A stretch of DNA of 12,917 bases, taken from Candidatus Bipolaricaulota bacterium (GTDB lineage: Bacteria > Bipolaricaulota > Bipolaricaulia > Bipolaricaulales > Bipolaricaulaceae). The notes below the pieces were generated by a model. That model was not told the origin of the DNA. It worked only from the letters and a program-made list of their open reading frames with translations, and ran no database searches. Below are positions 6,388 to 12,498 of this stretch, piece after piece. The number at the start of each line of letters is the position of its first letter. The stretch's first letter is position 1. The stretch is taken from the NCBI GenBank assembly GCA_021129895.1, contig JAJOKL010000013.1, positions 1-12,917 on the forward strand, in the 5' to 3' direction. The position numbers and the translations under genes are program-made.

Positions 6388-6394
6388 TATGATA
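6388..6394. promoter_or_regulatory. Palindromic shared -10 box, htrA / PP-loop gene
   Basis: TATGATA contains TATGAT on the plus strand (6388-6393) and TATCAT on the minus strand (6394-6389), both 5 of 6 to the -10 consensus, within a 37-bp divergent gap. The plus-strand box ends exactly 9 nt before the ATG at 6403, so that mRNA would have little or no leader. The minus-strand box leaves room for the htrA Shine-Dalgarno. No clear -35 was found for either direction. Confidence 0.5.
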
Positions 6395-6402
6395 CTCGGG
6401 AA

Positions 6403-7416
6403 ATGGAACGGGCGCATGTGAAGGCCATCGCCCTCCTGTCCGGGGGGCTGGATTCCGCCCTGGCGACAGCGTTGACGAGGAGGCTGGGATTTGGAGTGGT
6501 GGGGGTGAACTTCTCCACCGGCTTCTGCACCGGCCAAGGCCGCTGCGACACGGTGCTAGCGACCGGGCAGACCCTGGGGATCCCGGTGCGGCTCCTGGAC
6601 GTGGCCGAGGAGTACCTTTCGGTGGTACGCCACCCCAAGTTCGGCTACGGCTCCGGCATGAACCCCTGCCTCGACTGTCGCATCTTCATGCTGCGGAAGG
6701 CCCGGGAGCTGATGGAGGAGGAGGGGGCGGAGTTCGTGGTCACCGGGGAGGTGTTGGGCCAGCGCCCCATGTCACAGCACTACCGGGCGCTGAAGCTGGT
6801 GGCTGAAGAGTCAGGGTTGGGGGATAGGCTCGTGCGGCCCCTGTCCGGCCGCCTACTTCCCCCTACCTGGCCGGAAAAGCAGGGGCTGGTACGGCGGGAG
6901 GACTGGCTGGACATCCAGGGCCGTTCCCGCCGACGGCAGCTGGCCCTGGCGCGGGAGTGGGGGATCGAGGCGTTCGGCCAGCCGGCCGGGGGCTGTTGCA
7001 TCCTGCTGGAGAAGACCTATGCGGCTCGGCTCCGGGACGCGTTCGCCCATCGCGGACCGGACGCCATGACCTTAGAGGACTTCGCCCTGCTGCGGCACGG
7101 GAGGCATTTACGCCTGTCCCCGAAGGCGAAACTGATCGTGGGACGGGACGAGACGGAAAACGCGGTGCTAGCCGGCTTCGCCAAGGGCAGGATCCGGCTG
7201 GAACCGCTGGATGTGCCCGGCCCCACCGCCTTGGTGGAGGGGGAGGTAACGGAGGAGGAGCTGGTCCTTGCCGCCCGGATCGCCGCCCGCTACGCCGACG
7301 CTGGGCCCGACCAAGAGGTGCGCCTGCGGGCGTCCTGGGCTGAGGAGACCAAGGAACTCAAGGTGAGGCCGCTCCCTCCGGACGATCCCCGGCTGCGGGC
7401 CCTACGGGTGGGCTGA
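6403..7416 (+). CDS. PP-loop ATP pyrophosphatase, MnmA/ThiI-like, likely tRNA sulfuration
   Basis: A 337-residue protein of the adenine-nucleotide alpha-hydrolase fold. SGGLDS (13-18) is the PP-loop that activates a substrate carbonyl by adenylation. It is related in plan to MnmA/ThiI tRNA-thiolation enzymes, but motifs differ from true MnmA. A CxxC pair (NPCLDCR, Cys89, Cys92) and QPAGGCC (Cys198, Cys199) could supply three ligands of an Fe-S cluster, as in TtuA/NcsA-like enzymes, or act as sulfur-carrying cysteines. TGEVLGQRPMSQH (114-126) is typical of this uncharacterised subfamily. Residues about 225-320 (LLRHGRHLRL, KLIVGRDETEN) resemble an NFACT-R-like RNA-binding domain. The exact modified base is unknown. 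ATG 6403 has no Shine-Dalgarno and follows a -10 box by 9 nt; GTG at Val6 is an alternative start. A tRNA-Pro gene follows 42 bp later. Confidence 0.82.
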   Translation: MERAHVKAIALLSGGLDSALATALTRRLGFGVVGVNFSTGFCTGQGRCDTVLATGQTLGIPVRLLDVAEEYLSVVRHPKFGYGSGMNPCLDCRIFMLRKARELMEEEGAEFVVTGEVLGQRPMSQHYRALKLVAEESGLGDRLVRPLSGRLLPPTWPEKQGLVRREDWLDIQGRSRRRQLALAREWGIEAFGQPAGGCCILLEKTYAARLRDAFAHRGPDAMTLEDFALLRHGRHLRLSPKAKLIVGRDETENAVLAGFAKGRIRLEPLDVPGPTALVEGEVTEEELVLAARIAARYADAGPDQEVRLRASWAEETKELKVRPLPPDDPRLRALRVG

Positions 7417-7420
7417 GGGG

Positions 7421-7449
7421 TTGGCAGGCCCTGGGAGGCCGGGTAAGAT
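7421..7449 (+). promoter_or_regulatory. Promoter of tRNA-Pro(GGG)
   Basis: TTGGCA (7421-7426, 5 of 6 to the -35 consensus) lies 17 bp from TAAGAT (7444-7449). The predicted start near 7456 is a few bases before the tRNA 5' end at 7459. The -35 begins 4 bp after the stop of the PP-loop gene. This is the best complete promoter in the window. Confidence 0.65.
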
Positions 7450-7458
7450 CCAGGAGAT

Positions 7459-7535
7459 CGGAGCGTAGCGCAGCCTGGCAGCGCGCTGGCATGGGGGGCC
7501 AGAGGTCACCGGTTCAAATCCGGTCGCTCCGACCA
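7459..7535 (+). tRNA. tRNA-Pro(GGG)
   Basis: Acceptor CGGAGCG/CGCTCCG with A73 and encoded CCA, D stem GCGC/GCGC, anticodon stem CTGGC/GCCAG with loop ATGGGGG (anticodon GGG), and T arm ACCGG-TTCAAAT-CCGGT. It complements the Pro(CGG) gene at 4849-4926. A T5 follows CCA within 2 nt, but no terminator hairpin separates it from the convergent nuclease gene. Confidence 0.95.
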
Positions 7536-7540
7536 GCTTT

Positions 7541-8395
7541 TTAGGGCCGGCAATTCGGTTCTAGTGCATGTACCTGGAGCGGACCCCACAGCTCCACGAT
7601 TGGAACGAAAGGAAGCCATTTCAACACGCCCGACGCCGTGATCTTGGTGCCGGACTTCAGCCACGCCGATAACCCCGTTTCGTCGAAATGGCCGACCCTC
7701 TCGCGGGGTATGAAGAACCGAAGATTCCGCTCACAAAGGATATGAATGCCATCCCAAGCAGTCTTGACTTCCGCGATCTCGGCCGTGACCGTAACCCCTT
7801 CGAGGGTGTATTTAAGGGGGTCCGCATAGATGTCCGCGACCGTGATTACACCGGGGTATCGGCCCCACATGCCACGCCGGGCCGCGACCGCCTCGATCCA
7901 GAGTTCACGGAGATACTCCGCGTATCTCTCGGTGCCCACGAAGAGAAGGTCCGCGGCGCCGCGCCGCACGAGCTCCCCGTTGACGAAGACCCAACCGTCC
8001 CGTTTCTCCACGTACACATAGGCGAGAAGACGGCCGTACCCGTCGCGTTCGTTGCCGGAAACGACCTCCAATCTGACGGTGCGATGGGAGACGAGCCGGA
8101 GGAGCAGCGATTTCGCCTCCCTCGCGTAGAATTCCGGCGGGTCGGTGGATAGCTCGGGGGCATCGATTCCCAAAAGCCTCACCCGCTCGTAACGGGAAAG
8201 CCTCACCCCTTCCCAAAGGTTCCGCGGGTGGTCCGGCCCCAGGTCGACCTCGATCGTATCTCCATCGTAAATCCTGACCACGCGGGCTTCTAGGGTCGCC
8301 CGCGAGAAGTTGGGGAGAAGATCCTCGGCCAGGGAAATCCATGAGGAGATAGATAAACAGACGCCCAAGGAGAGGATCGCAAGCACCCGTCCCAT
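7541..8395 (-). CDS. Secreted staphylococcal-nuclease-like protein with C-terminal extension
   Basis: Calcium-dependent nuclease fold (SNase/thermonuclease family, PF00565), 284 residues from ATG 8395. A hydrophobic signal peptide (about 1-23) implies export. SNase domain about 35-180: DGDT (Asp44, Asp46), RLLGIDAPE (Arg73, Asp78, Glu81) and DGYGRLLAY (Arg122) match the Ca2+-binding and catalytic Asp21/Arg35/Asp40/Glu43/Arg87 of the Staphylococcus enzyme, so it looks active. Residues about 183-275 (ITVADIYADP, GVTVTAEIAEV) resemble an added OB-fold; that is inference. I prefer 8395 over ATG 8419 because GGGGGGTGATC precedes it and it starts 2 nt after the permease stop, implying coupling. A sampled line near the 3' end is about 55% GC, lower than tsaC (about 68%). 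It ends 5 bp from the convergent tRNA-Pro. Confidence 0.88.
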   Translation of the reverse strand: MGRVLAILSLGVCLSISSWISLAEDLLPNFSRATLEARVVRIYDGDTIEVDLGPDHPRNLWEGVRLSRYERVRLLGIDAPELSTDPPEFYAREAKSLLLRLVSHRTVRLEVVSGNERDGYGRLLAYVYVEKRDGWVFVNGELVRRGAADLLFVGTERYAEYLRELWIEAVAARRGMWGRYPGVITVADIYADPLKYTLEGVTVTAEIAEVKTAWDGIHILCERNLRFFIPRERVGHFDETGLSAWLKSGTKITASGVLKWLPFVPIVELWGPLQVHALEPNCRP

Positions 8396-8397
8396 GA

Positions 8398-9342
8398 TCA
8401 CCCCCCGTAAAAGACCCATCGCCGGGAAAAGCGGAACTGGATCAGGGTCAGGACGAAGATGATCGCAAACAAGATGTAGGAGGCCGCTGAGGCAAGGCCC
8501 ATCCTGAACTCATAGAACGCTGTTTCGTAGATGTAGAAAACAATGGTCCTGGCGGCGCCTCCTGGTCCGGGACCGCCCACAAACAATATGAATACTGGGA
8601 TAAAAAGCTGGAATGCACCGATCATAGAAATGATCAACAAGAAAAAGATTTGGGGGGTGAGGAGGGGCACAGTGATGTGCCGAACCACGTGCCAGGCGTT
8701 AGCCCCGTCCACCTTGGCCGCGTCGTAGTACTGTCGGTCGATGTTCTGCAGCCCGGCCAATAAGATGATGGCCTGAAAGCCTACGAATTGCCACACCCCG
8801 ATGATTATCAGCGCCGGTATGGCAAACCGCGGTTCGTTCAGCCAGTCTATGGGACTAAAACTAACCCACCAGGCCAAGGGAGGTCGATCGGTGACCCAGT
8901 CCAAACCGTAGTTCAGAAGGCCGTAGAACCGATGGAAGATCCAGCGCCACACTAGCGACACTGCCACCACCGGTGTGATGTAGGAGATGAAGAACGCGCT
9001 GCGGGCGATCACCCGGCCCCTTAGCCGGGCGTTCAGCAGCACCGCCACCCCCGTGGCCAATAGCAGGGTGATGGGGACCGAGCCGGCTACGTAATAAGCT
9101 GTATTGCGCAGAGCTTCCCAAAAATCCCGGTCCCTTGTCATCAGCCTGAGGTAGTTGGCAAACCCGATGAACTCCCTTTCCCCCACCACCGGCCAGCGGA
9201 ACAGGCTGATATAGAAGGCCCGGAACAGGGGGAAGACGGTGAACATGCCCAAGATGAGCAGCACCGGGAGGAGGTAGAGGTAAGCCTCCACGTTCTCCCC
9301 CAGTCGCCTTCGCAGCTTAGGATCCAGTCTCTTTTTGGGCAT
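8398..9342 (-). CDS. ABC transporter permease, MalF/UgpA-type
   Basis: Integral membrane subunit of a carbohydrate-uptake-1 family importer, 314 residues with about six membrane segments (near 22-42, 83-104, 117-135, 175-198, 231-255, 284-303). The EAA loop, which docks the ATPase, is YDAAKVDGANAWHVVRHITV (206-225) followed by PLLTP. Thr-Leu-Ile-Gln at the end of the last helix leads to a short basic tail. No ATPase gene is in the window, so a shared MsmK/UgpC-like subunit is likely. Its start lies just after a strong hairpin, and no Shine-Dalgarno is visible in the bases before ATG, which is odd for this window. Stop and next start are 2 nt apart. A segment near 8581-8640 is only about 33% GC. 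Substrate cannot be read from sequence. Confidence 0.92.
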   Translation of the reverse strand: MPKKRLDPKLRRRLGENVEAYLYLLPVLLILGMFTVFPLFRAFYISLFRWPVVGEREFIGFANYLRLMTRDRDFWEALRNTAYYVAGSVPITLLLATGVAVLLNARLRGRVIARSAFFISYITPVVAVSLVWRWIFHRFYGLLNYGLDWVTDRPPLAWWVSFSPIDWLNEPRFAIPALIIIGVWQFVGFQAIILLAGLQNIDRQYYDAAKVDGANAWHVVRHITVPLLTPQIFFLLIISMIGAFQLFIPVFILFVGGPGPGGAARTIVFYIYETAFYEFRMGLASAASYILFAIIFVLTLIQFRFSRRWVFYGG

Positions 9343-9353
9343 GGCTTAAGAAG

Positions 9354-9384
9354 CCGGGGAGGGGCCTTTCGGCCCCTCCCCTGG
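9354..9384 (-). promoter_or_regulatory. Strong intercistronic hairpin with GAAA loop
   Basis: A perfect 11-bp stem, GGGGAGGGGCC (9356-9366) with GGCCCCTCCCC (9371-9381), closed by GAAA on the transcribed strand (a GNRA tetraloop). It sits between the binding-protein stop and the MalF-like start. No U-run follows on the transcript, so it is unlikely to be an intrinsic terminator for this strand. It more likely stabilises the upstream binding-protein mRNA, as intercistronic hairpins do in many ABC operons, or partly attenuates transcription. Confidence 0.65.
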
Positions 9385-9392
9385 CGTTTTGG

Positions 9393-10607
9393 CTAGCCTC
9401 CCAGGTACTCCTCGTTGATCACGGACACGGCCCACTCCAGGGCCTCCTCCGGAGTCATCTCCCCCAGGAGCACGTACTCCAGCATCTCGCCCCATACCCC
9501 ACGAATGGAGAAAAACTCGCGGTGGATGGGATAGCTGAAGCCGTGGAAGGCCTGCTCAGTGACGGCCACCCGTGTGGGGTCCTCCGCCAGGTAGGCCTGC
9601 CACTCCGCAGAGGTGATCACCGAGTGGCGGAATGGGATGTACCCGGTGCCCTTGGCCCACTCCAGGTGCGCCCAGGGGGAGAGGAGGAAGTTGATGTAGC
9701 GGACGGCCGCCGCCCGCTCCTCCGGGGTTGAACCCATGGCGAAGATACCCACGTCGGTCCCCATGTATATCGAGTCGTTGTTCACCGGCCCCTTGGGGAG
9801 CACGGCCGTGTTCCAGCTGACCCCGCCGTCCTCGGCTGCCCGGGCCACGAAGGGGATCCCAGCCACAGAGCCGATGTACATGGCTATCCGCCCGGCACCG
9901 AACGGGCCGGAGAGGAAACCGCGCTGAAACAGACTGACCTCCTTGAGCTGGAGCAGGAAGTTGAGCGCCTGCACCCCGGCCTCAGTGTTGATAGTGCACT
10001 CGGTCATGTCCTCGTTGAAGAACTGTCCACCGGCCTGCCAGAAGAGGAAGGTGAACATCTCGGGATACGGCCTCAAGCCAAACCCGAACCGCTCAGGCGT
10101 TCCGTCGCCATCCTCATCCACAGTTAGGGCGGCGGCCATCTCCCGAAGCTCCTCCCAGGTGGTGGGTGGCTCGGGCACCAGGGCGGTGTTGTAGTACAGG
10201 ATGAGGGTGGACTTGTTGAAGGGGATGGTGAGGAGGGTCCCGTCGAAGATGCAGGCCCGCAGCAGGGCCTCAGGGATGTCATTGAGCACGTCCTCGGGGA
10301 TCAGCCCGTCCAAAGGCAGCAAGGCTGGCTGGTAGGCGGCGGCCACCCAGTCGGTGTAGAACTGGGCCATGGTGGGGGGATCCCCAGCTGCCACCGCGGC
10401 GATCAGGGCCATGTTCAGGTCCCCATAGCCCCCCTTGAACACCAGGTTGACCGTGATGTCCGGGTTTTCCTCCATGAACCGGGCGGTGATCATCTCCAGG
10501 GTCTCCAGGTGACCGCCCATCATGGCGTGCCAGAATTCGATCTCCACCTGGGCCAGCCCCAAAGCGCTTATCCCAACCACCAAAGTTAGCAGCACCACAC
10601 TTTTCAT
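9393..10607 (-). CDS. ABC transporter solute-binding protein, family 1 (UgpB/MalE-like)
   Basis: A 404-residue extracytoplasmic receptor that delivers substrate to the permeases encoded beside it. The signal peptide (1-19) ends LGLA-QVE with no cysteine after it, so it is a soluble periplasmic-type protein, not a lipoprotein. The mature start VEIEFWHAMMGG followed by LETLEMITARFMEENPDI is typical of family 1 proteins, especially the UgpB-like group (WHAM-GG). Further family hallmarks are TTWEELREMAAAL, VDEDGDGTPERFGF, FLFWQAGGQFF, AVLPKGP and a C-terminal EMTPEEALEWA. Glycerol-phosphate, sugar or oligosaccharide ligands are all possible. GGAGGTGA lies 7 nt before ATG. It is encoded between the two permeases, and the hairpin after it should raise its yield over the permease downstream. 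Confidence 0.93.
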   Translation of the reverse strand: MKSVVLLTLVVGISALGLAQVEIEFWHAMMGGHLETLEMITARFMEENPDITVNLVFKGGYGDLNMALIAAVAAGDPPTMAQFYTDWVAAAYQPALLPLDGLIPEDVLNDIPEALLRACIFDGTLLTIPFNKSTLILYYNTALVPEPPTTWEELREMAAALTVDEDGDGTPERFGFGLRPYPEMFTFLFWQAGGQFFNEDMTECTINTEAGVQALNFLLQLKEVSLFQRGFLSGPFGAGRIAMYIGSVAGIPFVARAAEDGGVSWNTAVLPKGPVNNDSIYMGTDVGIFAMGSTPEERAAAVRYINFLLSPWAHLEWAKGTGYIPFRHSVITSAEWQAYLAEDPTRVAVTEQAFHGFSYPIHREFFSIRGVWGEMLEYVLLGEMTPEEALEWAVSVINEEYLGG

Positions 10608-10686
10608 TTAAACTTCACCTCCGTTTCGTCTTGTCCTTCACCGACCAGCCTCTCTAAATCCGGTTTTCCCCACTATCACCCCCCTT
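10608..10686 (-). other. 79-bp intercistronic gap, permease to binding protein
   Basis: It holds the Shine-Dalgarno GGAGGTGA for the binding-protein gene. I see no terminator hairpin and no convincing promoter. A 13-codon GTG frame with a G-rich sequence before it exists but has no other support. Confidence 0.4.
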
Positions 10687-11748
10687 TCATTTGAGTCCTG
10701 TCCTAGCCACCCCCTGGATGAACTGGCGCTGGGCCACCAGGAACAGCAACACCAGGGGGGCCATGGCCATGGTGGCCGCGGCCATGAGCAGGTGATAATC
10801 GGTCCCCGCTTCCCTAGAGAAGGCAAACAGCCCCACCGGCACGGTGCGCATCGCGTCGTCCCGGGTCATGATCAACACCCACAGGAAGGAGTTCCACGAG
10901 CCGATGAACCGGAACAGGAACAAGGTCACCAAGGCCGGCCGGGAAAGGGGGACCACGAATTGCCACAGGAAGCGGAACCTAGAACAACCGTCGATCTGGG
11001 CAGAGTCCCAAAGCTCGTCAGGGATTGTCTTGAAGAACTGGCGCAGCAGGAAGATCCCGAACACGGTGGCGATCCAGGGCACGATCAAGGCTTGGTAGGT
11101 GTTGTACCAGCCGATCTGCTTGATGGTGATGTAGTTGGGCACAAGCAGCATTTGACCGGGGATCATCATGGTGCCGATGAACAGATAAAACAGCCAGTTC
11201 TTGCCGGCGAAGTTCATCTTGGCGAAAGCGTAGGCGGCGAAGATGGAGGTGATCACCCCTCCCAAAGAAGTGGTCACCGCCAGGAAGAGCGAGTTCAGGA
11301 AGTAACGATCGAAGGGGGCCATGTTCCAGGCCACCACGAAGTTCTCCCAGCGGAAGCGAATGCGGGTGACCCGCTTGGCCTCCTGGAGCGGCAGCTGGTA
11401 GCGCTGGCTGGGGTCGGCGGGATCCACGAACACCCCCTGGGCCCCCGTCCTCTCCAGCAGGGCTAGCTGCCGCACCTCCCCGGCCACCTCCACCCGGTAC
11501 AGGGGGAGTTCTTCCCCGGCCACCTCCACCATGACCTGTTCCCGGGGGATCCACACCGGTGGTATCCGCATGGCTTCCCCCAGGGTTTTACCGGAGGTGG
11601 AAAGCATCCAGGCGAAAGGAAGGAGCATGATAGCGGCCCCCGCGGTGAGCACTGCGTATGCGAACGTCCGCCAGGTGAGCCGTCTGACCAAGTAAACCCC
11701 GGCGCCAGCGGCCGTACGCAGCCTCCCCGTGCTCGTGACCGTCGCCAT
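10687..11748 (-). CDS. ABC transporter permease, MalG/UgpE-type, with large external insertion
   Basis: Second membrane subunit of the importer, 353 residues against about 275-290 for most MalG-type permeases. TM1 (about 27-49) is followed by TSGKTLGEAMRIPPVWIPRE, then about 65 extra residues (70-135) rich in Val/Glu/Leu that should lie outside the membrane, then RWENFVVAW and five more segments (about 150-176, 185-206, 216-238, 270-292, 319-342). The EAA loop is WDSAQIDGCSRFRFLWQFVV (247-266) with PLSRP. The insertion contains VEVAGEE and VEVAGEV 12 residues apart, encoded by an 18-bp direct repeat. It is the first gene of the unit, and TTGCAA-17 bp-TAAAGT lies just upstream. TAAAGT ends 9 nt before ATG, so the mRNA may be leaderless; no Shine-Dalgarno is seen. 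Confidence 0.92.
   Translation of the reverse strand: MATVTSTGRLRTAAGAGVYLVRRLTWRTFAYAVLTAGAAIMLLPFAWMLSTSGKTLGEAMRIPPVWIPREQVMVEVAGEELPLYRVEVAGEVRQLALLERTGAQGVFVDPADPSQRYQLPLQEAKRVTRIRFRWENFVVAWNMAPFDRYFLNSLFLAVTTSLGGVITSIFAAYAFAKMNFAGKNWLFYLFIGTMMIPGQMLLVPNYITIKQIGWYNTYQALIVPWIATVFGIFLLRQFFKTIPDELWDSAQIDGCSRFRFLWQFVVPLSRPALVTLFLFRFIGSWNSFLWVLIMTRDDAMRTVPVGLFAFSREAGTDYHLLMAAATMAMAPLVLLFLVAQRQFIQGVARTGLK
11477..11530. repeat. In-frame 18-bp direct repeat in permease insertion
   Basis: TCCCCGGCCACCTCCACC occurs at 11477-11494 and again at 11513-11530. The 36-bp period equals 12 codons, so the frame is kept. It encodes a repeated VEVAGE strand in the extracytoplasmic insertion of the MalG-like permease. 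Confidence 0.85.
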
Positions 11749-11757
11749 GGGTACGCG

Positions 11758-11786
11758 ACTTTACCCCCACGCCGGAGGCTTTGCAA
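11758..11786 (-). promoter_or_regulatory. Promoter of the ABC transporter/nuclease operon
   Basis: TTGCAA (11786-11781) is separated by exactly 17 bp from TAAAGT (11763-11758). The -10 box ends 9 nt before the permease ATG at 11748. A start about 7 nt after the box would leave a leader of 2-3 nt or none. Confidence 0.6.
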
Positions 11787-11791
11787 CTCCC

Positions 11792-11820
11792 TTGTGCAAC
11801 TCCGTTTCCCAAAGTAGCAT
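11792..11820 (+). promoter_or_regulatory. Promoter of thymidine kinase gene
   Basis: TTGTGC (11792-11797), 17 bp, TAGCAT (11815-11820). The box ends 6 nt before ATG 11827, so the predicted start coincides with the start codon. Hexamer matches are modest (3 and 4 of 6), but the spacing is ideal. No Shine-Dalgarno is present. Confidence 0.45.
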
Positions 11821-11826
11821 CGGGCC

Positions 11827-12405
11827 ATGGCGGGCAAGCTCGAGGTCATCACCGGTTGCATGTTCGCTGGAAAAACGGAGGAGCTCCTGCGCCGGGTGGA
11901 ACGGGCCCGCATCGCCAGGAAACGGGTGCTCCTATTCAAGCCGCACCTTGACACCCGCTATTCCGAGAGAGAAGTGGTCACCCACTACGGCCGCGCCCTC
12001 CCCTGCCGCCGCCTTCCTACCGACATCTCTTGGACACCTTTCCTGGAGCTGGTCACGGATCACGGGTTGGGGGACACTGATGTGCTGGCGTTCGACGAGG
12101 CCCATTTCTTCGGGGAGGGCTTCCCAGCTCTCTGTGAGGCGCTGGTGGCGCGGGGGAAGCGGGTGATCGTGGCCGGGCTGGACCTGAACTTCCGAGGGGA
12201 GCCGTTCGGCCCCATGCCGGAGCTTTTGGCCCTGGCGGACGAGGTGACCAAGCTCCAGGCGGTGTGTGTGGTGTGCGGCGGGCCCGCCACCCGCACCCAG
12301 CGGCTGATAGATGGGGAGCCGGCCCGGGAGGGGCCGGAGATCCTGATCGGGGGGCTGGAGTCCTACGAGGCCCGCTGCCGGGGCTGTTTCGTCCCTCCCC
12401 GCTGA
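11827..12405 (+). CDS. tdk: Thymidine kinase, type II
   Basis: Phosphorylates thymidine to dTMP with ATP (pyrimidine salvage, cytoplasm); active as a tetramer in this family. 192 residues, normal length. The P-loop is GCMFAGKT (10-17; most relatives have GPMFSGKT). DEAHF (90-94) carries the catalytic Glu91, where DEAQF is usual. GLDLNFRGEPFGPMPELL (117-134) is the conserved segment before the zinc site. Zinc ligands are Cys147, Cys150 (CVVC) and Cys184, Cys187 (CRGC). The lasso tyrosine region is ESYEARC. The start is the only ATG fitting the conserved N-terminus. No Shine-Dalgarno precedes it, and a -10-like TAGCAT lies 6 nt upstream. It diverges from the ABC operon and is followed by a secreted nuclease-like gene. 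Confidence 0.95.
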   Translation: MAGKLEVITGCMFAGKTEELLRRVERARIARKRVLLFKPHLDTRYSEREVVTHYGRALPCRRLPTDISWTPFLELVTDHGLGDTDVLAFDEAHFFGEGFPALCEALVARGKRVIVAGLDLNFRGEPFGPMPELLALADEVTKLQAVCVVCGGPATRTQRLIDGEPAREGPEILIGGLESYEARCRGCFVPPR

Positions 12406-12498
12406 TCCTTGCGCCTGCTTTCAGGGCCTCTACCCTTCCCCCGACGAATGTCGACCTCTTCCTCGCTCCTCCAGGCTCAGGAGAAAAAGGAGGTGCGC
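12406..12498 (+). other. 93-bp gap between tdk and second nuclease
   Basis: It contains the strong Shine-Dalgarno AAGGAGGTG (12488-12495) for the next gene. A 4-bp hairpin (CCTG-CTTT-CAGG) near 12414 is too weak to call a terminator. No clear promoter was seen, so co-transcription with tdk is possible. Confidence 0.4.

Noticed and set aside
4848..6392. Plus-strand open frame of about 514 codons opposite htrA and tRNA-Pro
   Set aside because: It is antisense to a protease with an intact catalytic triad and crosses a tRNA gene. Its His/Pro/Gly-rich composition is that of a high-GC shadow frame.
7535..7541. T5 after tRNA-Pro(GGG) as an intrinsic terminator
   Set aside because: There is no dedicated hairpin, and the tract is short and next to the mature CCA end.
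8396..8419. Earlier ATG (8419) for the nuclease gene
   Set aside because: No ribosome site precedes it. It would put extra residues before an otherwise standard signal peptide, while ATG 8395 has a G-rich site and stop-start coupling.
9371..9390. Plus-strand intrinsic terminator formed by the 9354-9384 stem plus TTTT
   Set aside because: The T4 is separated from the stem by several bases and no plus-strand gene ends there.
10638..10676. 13-codon GTG frame between the MalG-like permease and the binding protein
   Set aside because: It has a G-rich sequence before it but no other support such as length, composition or conservation; chance is likely.
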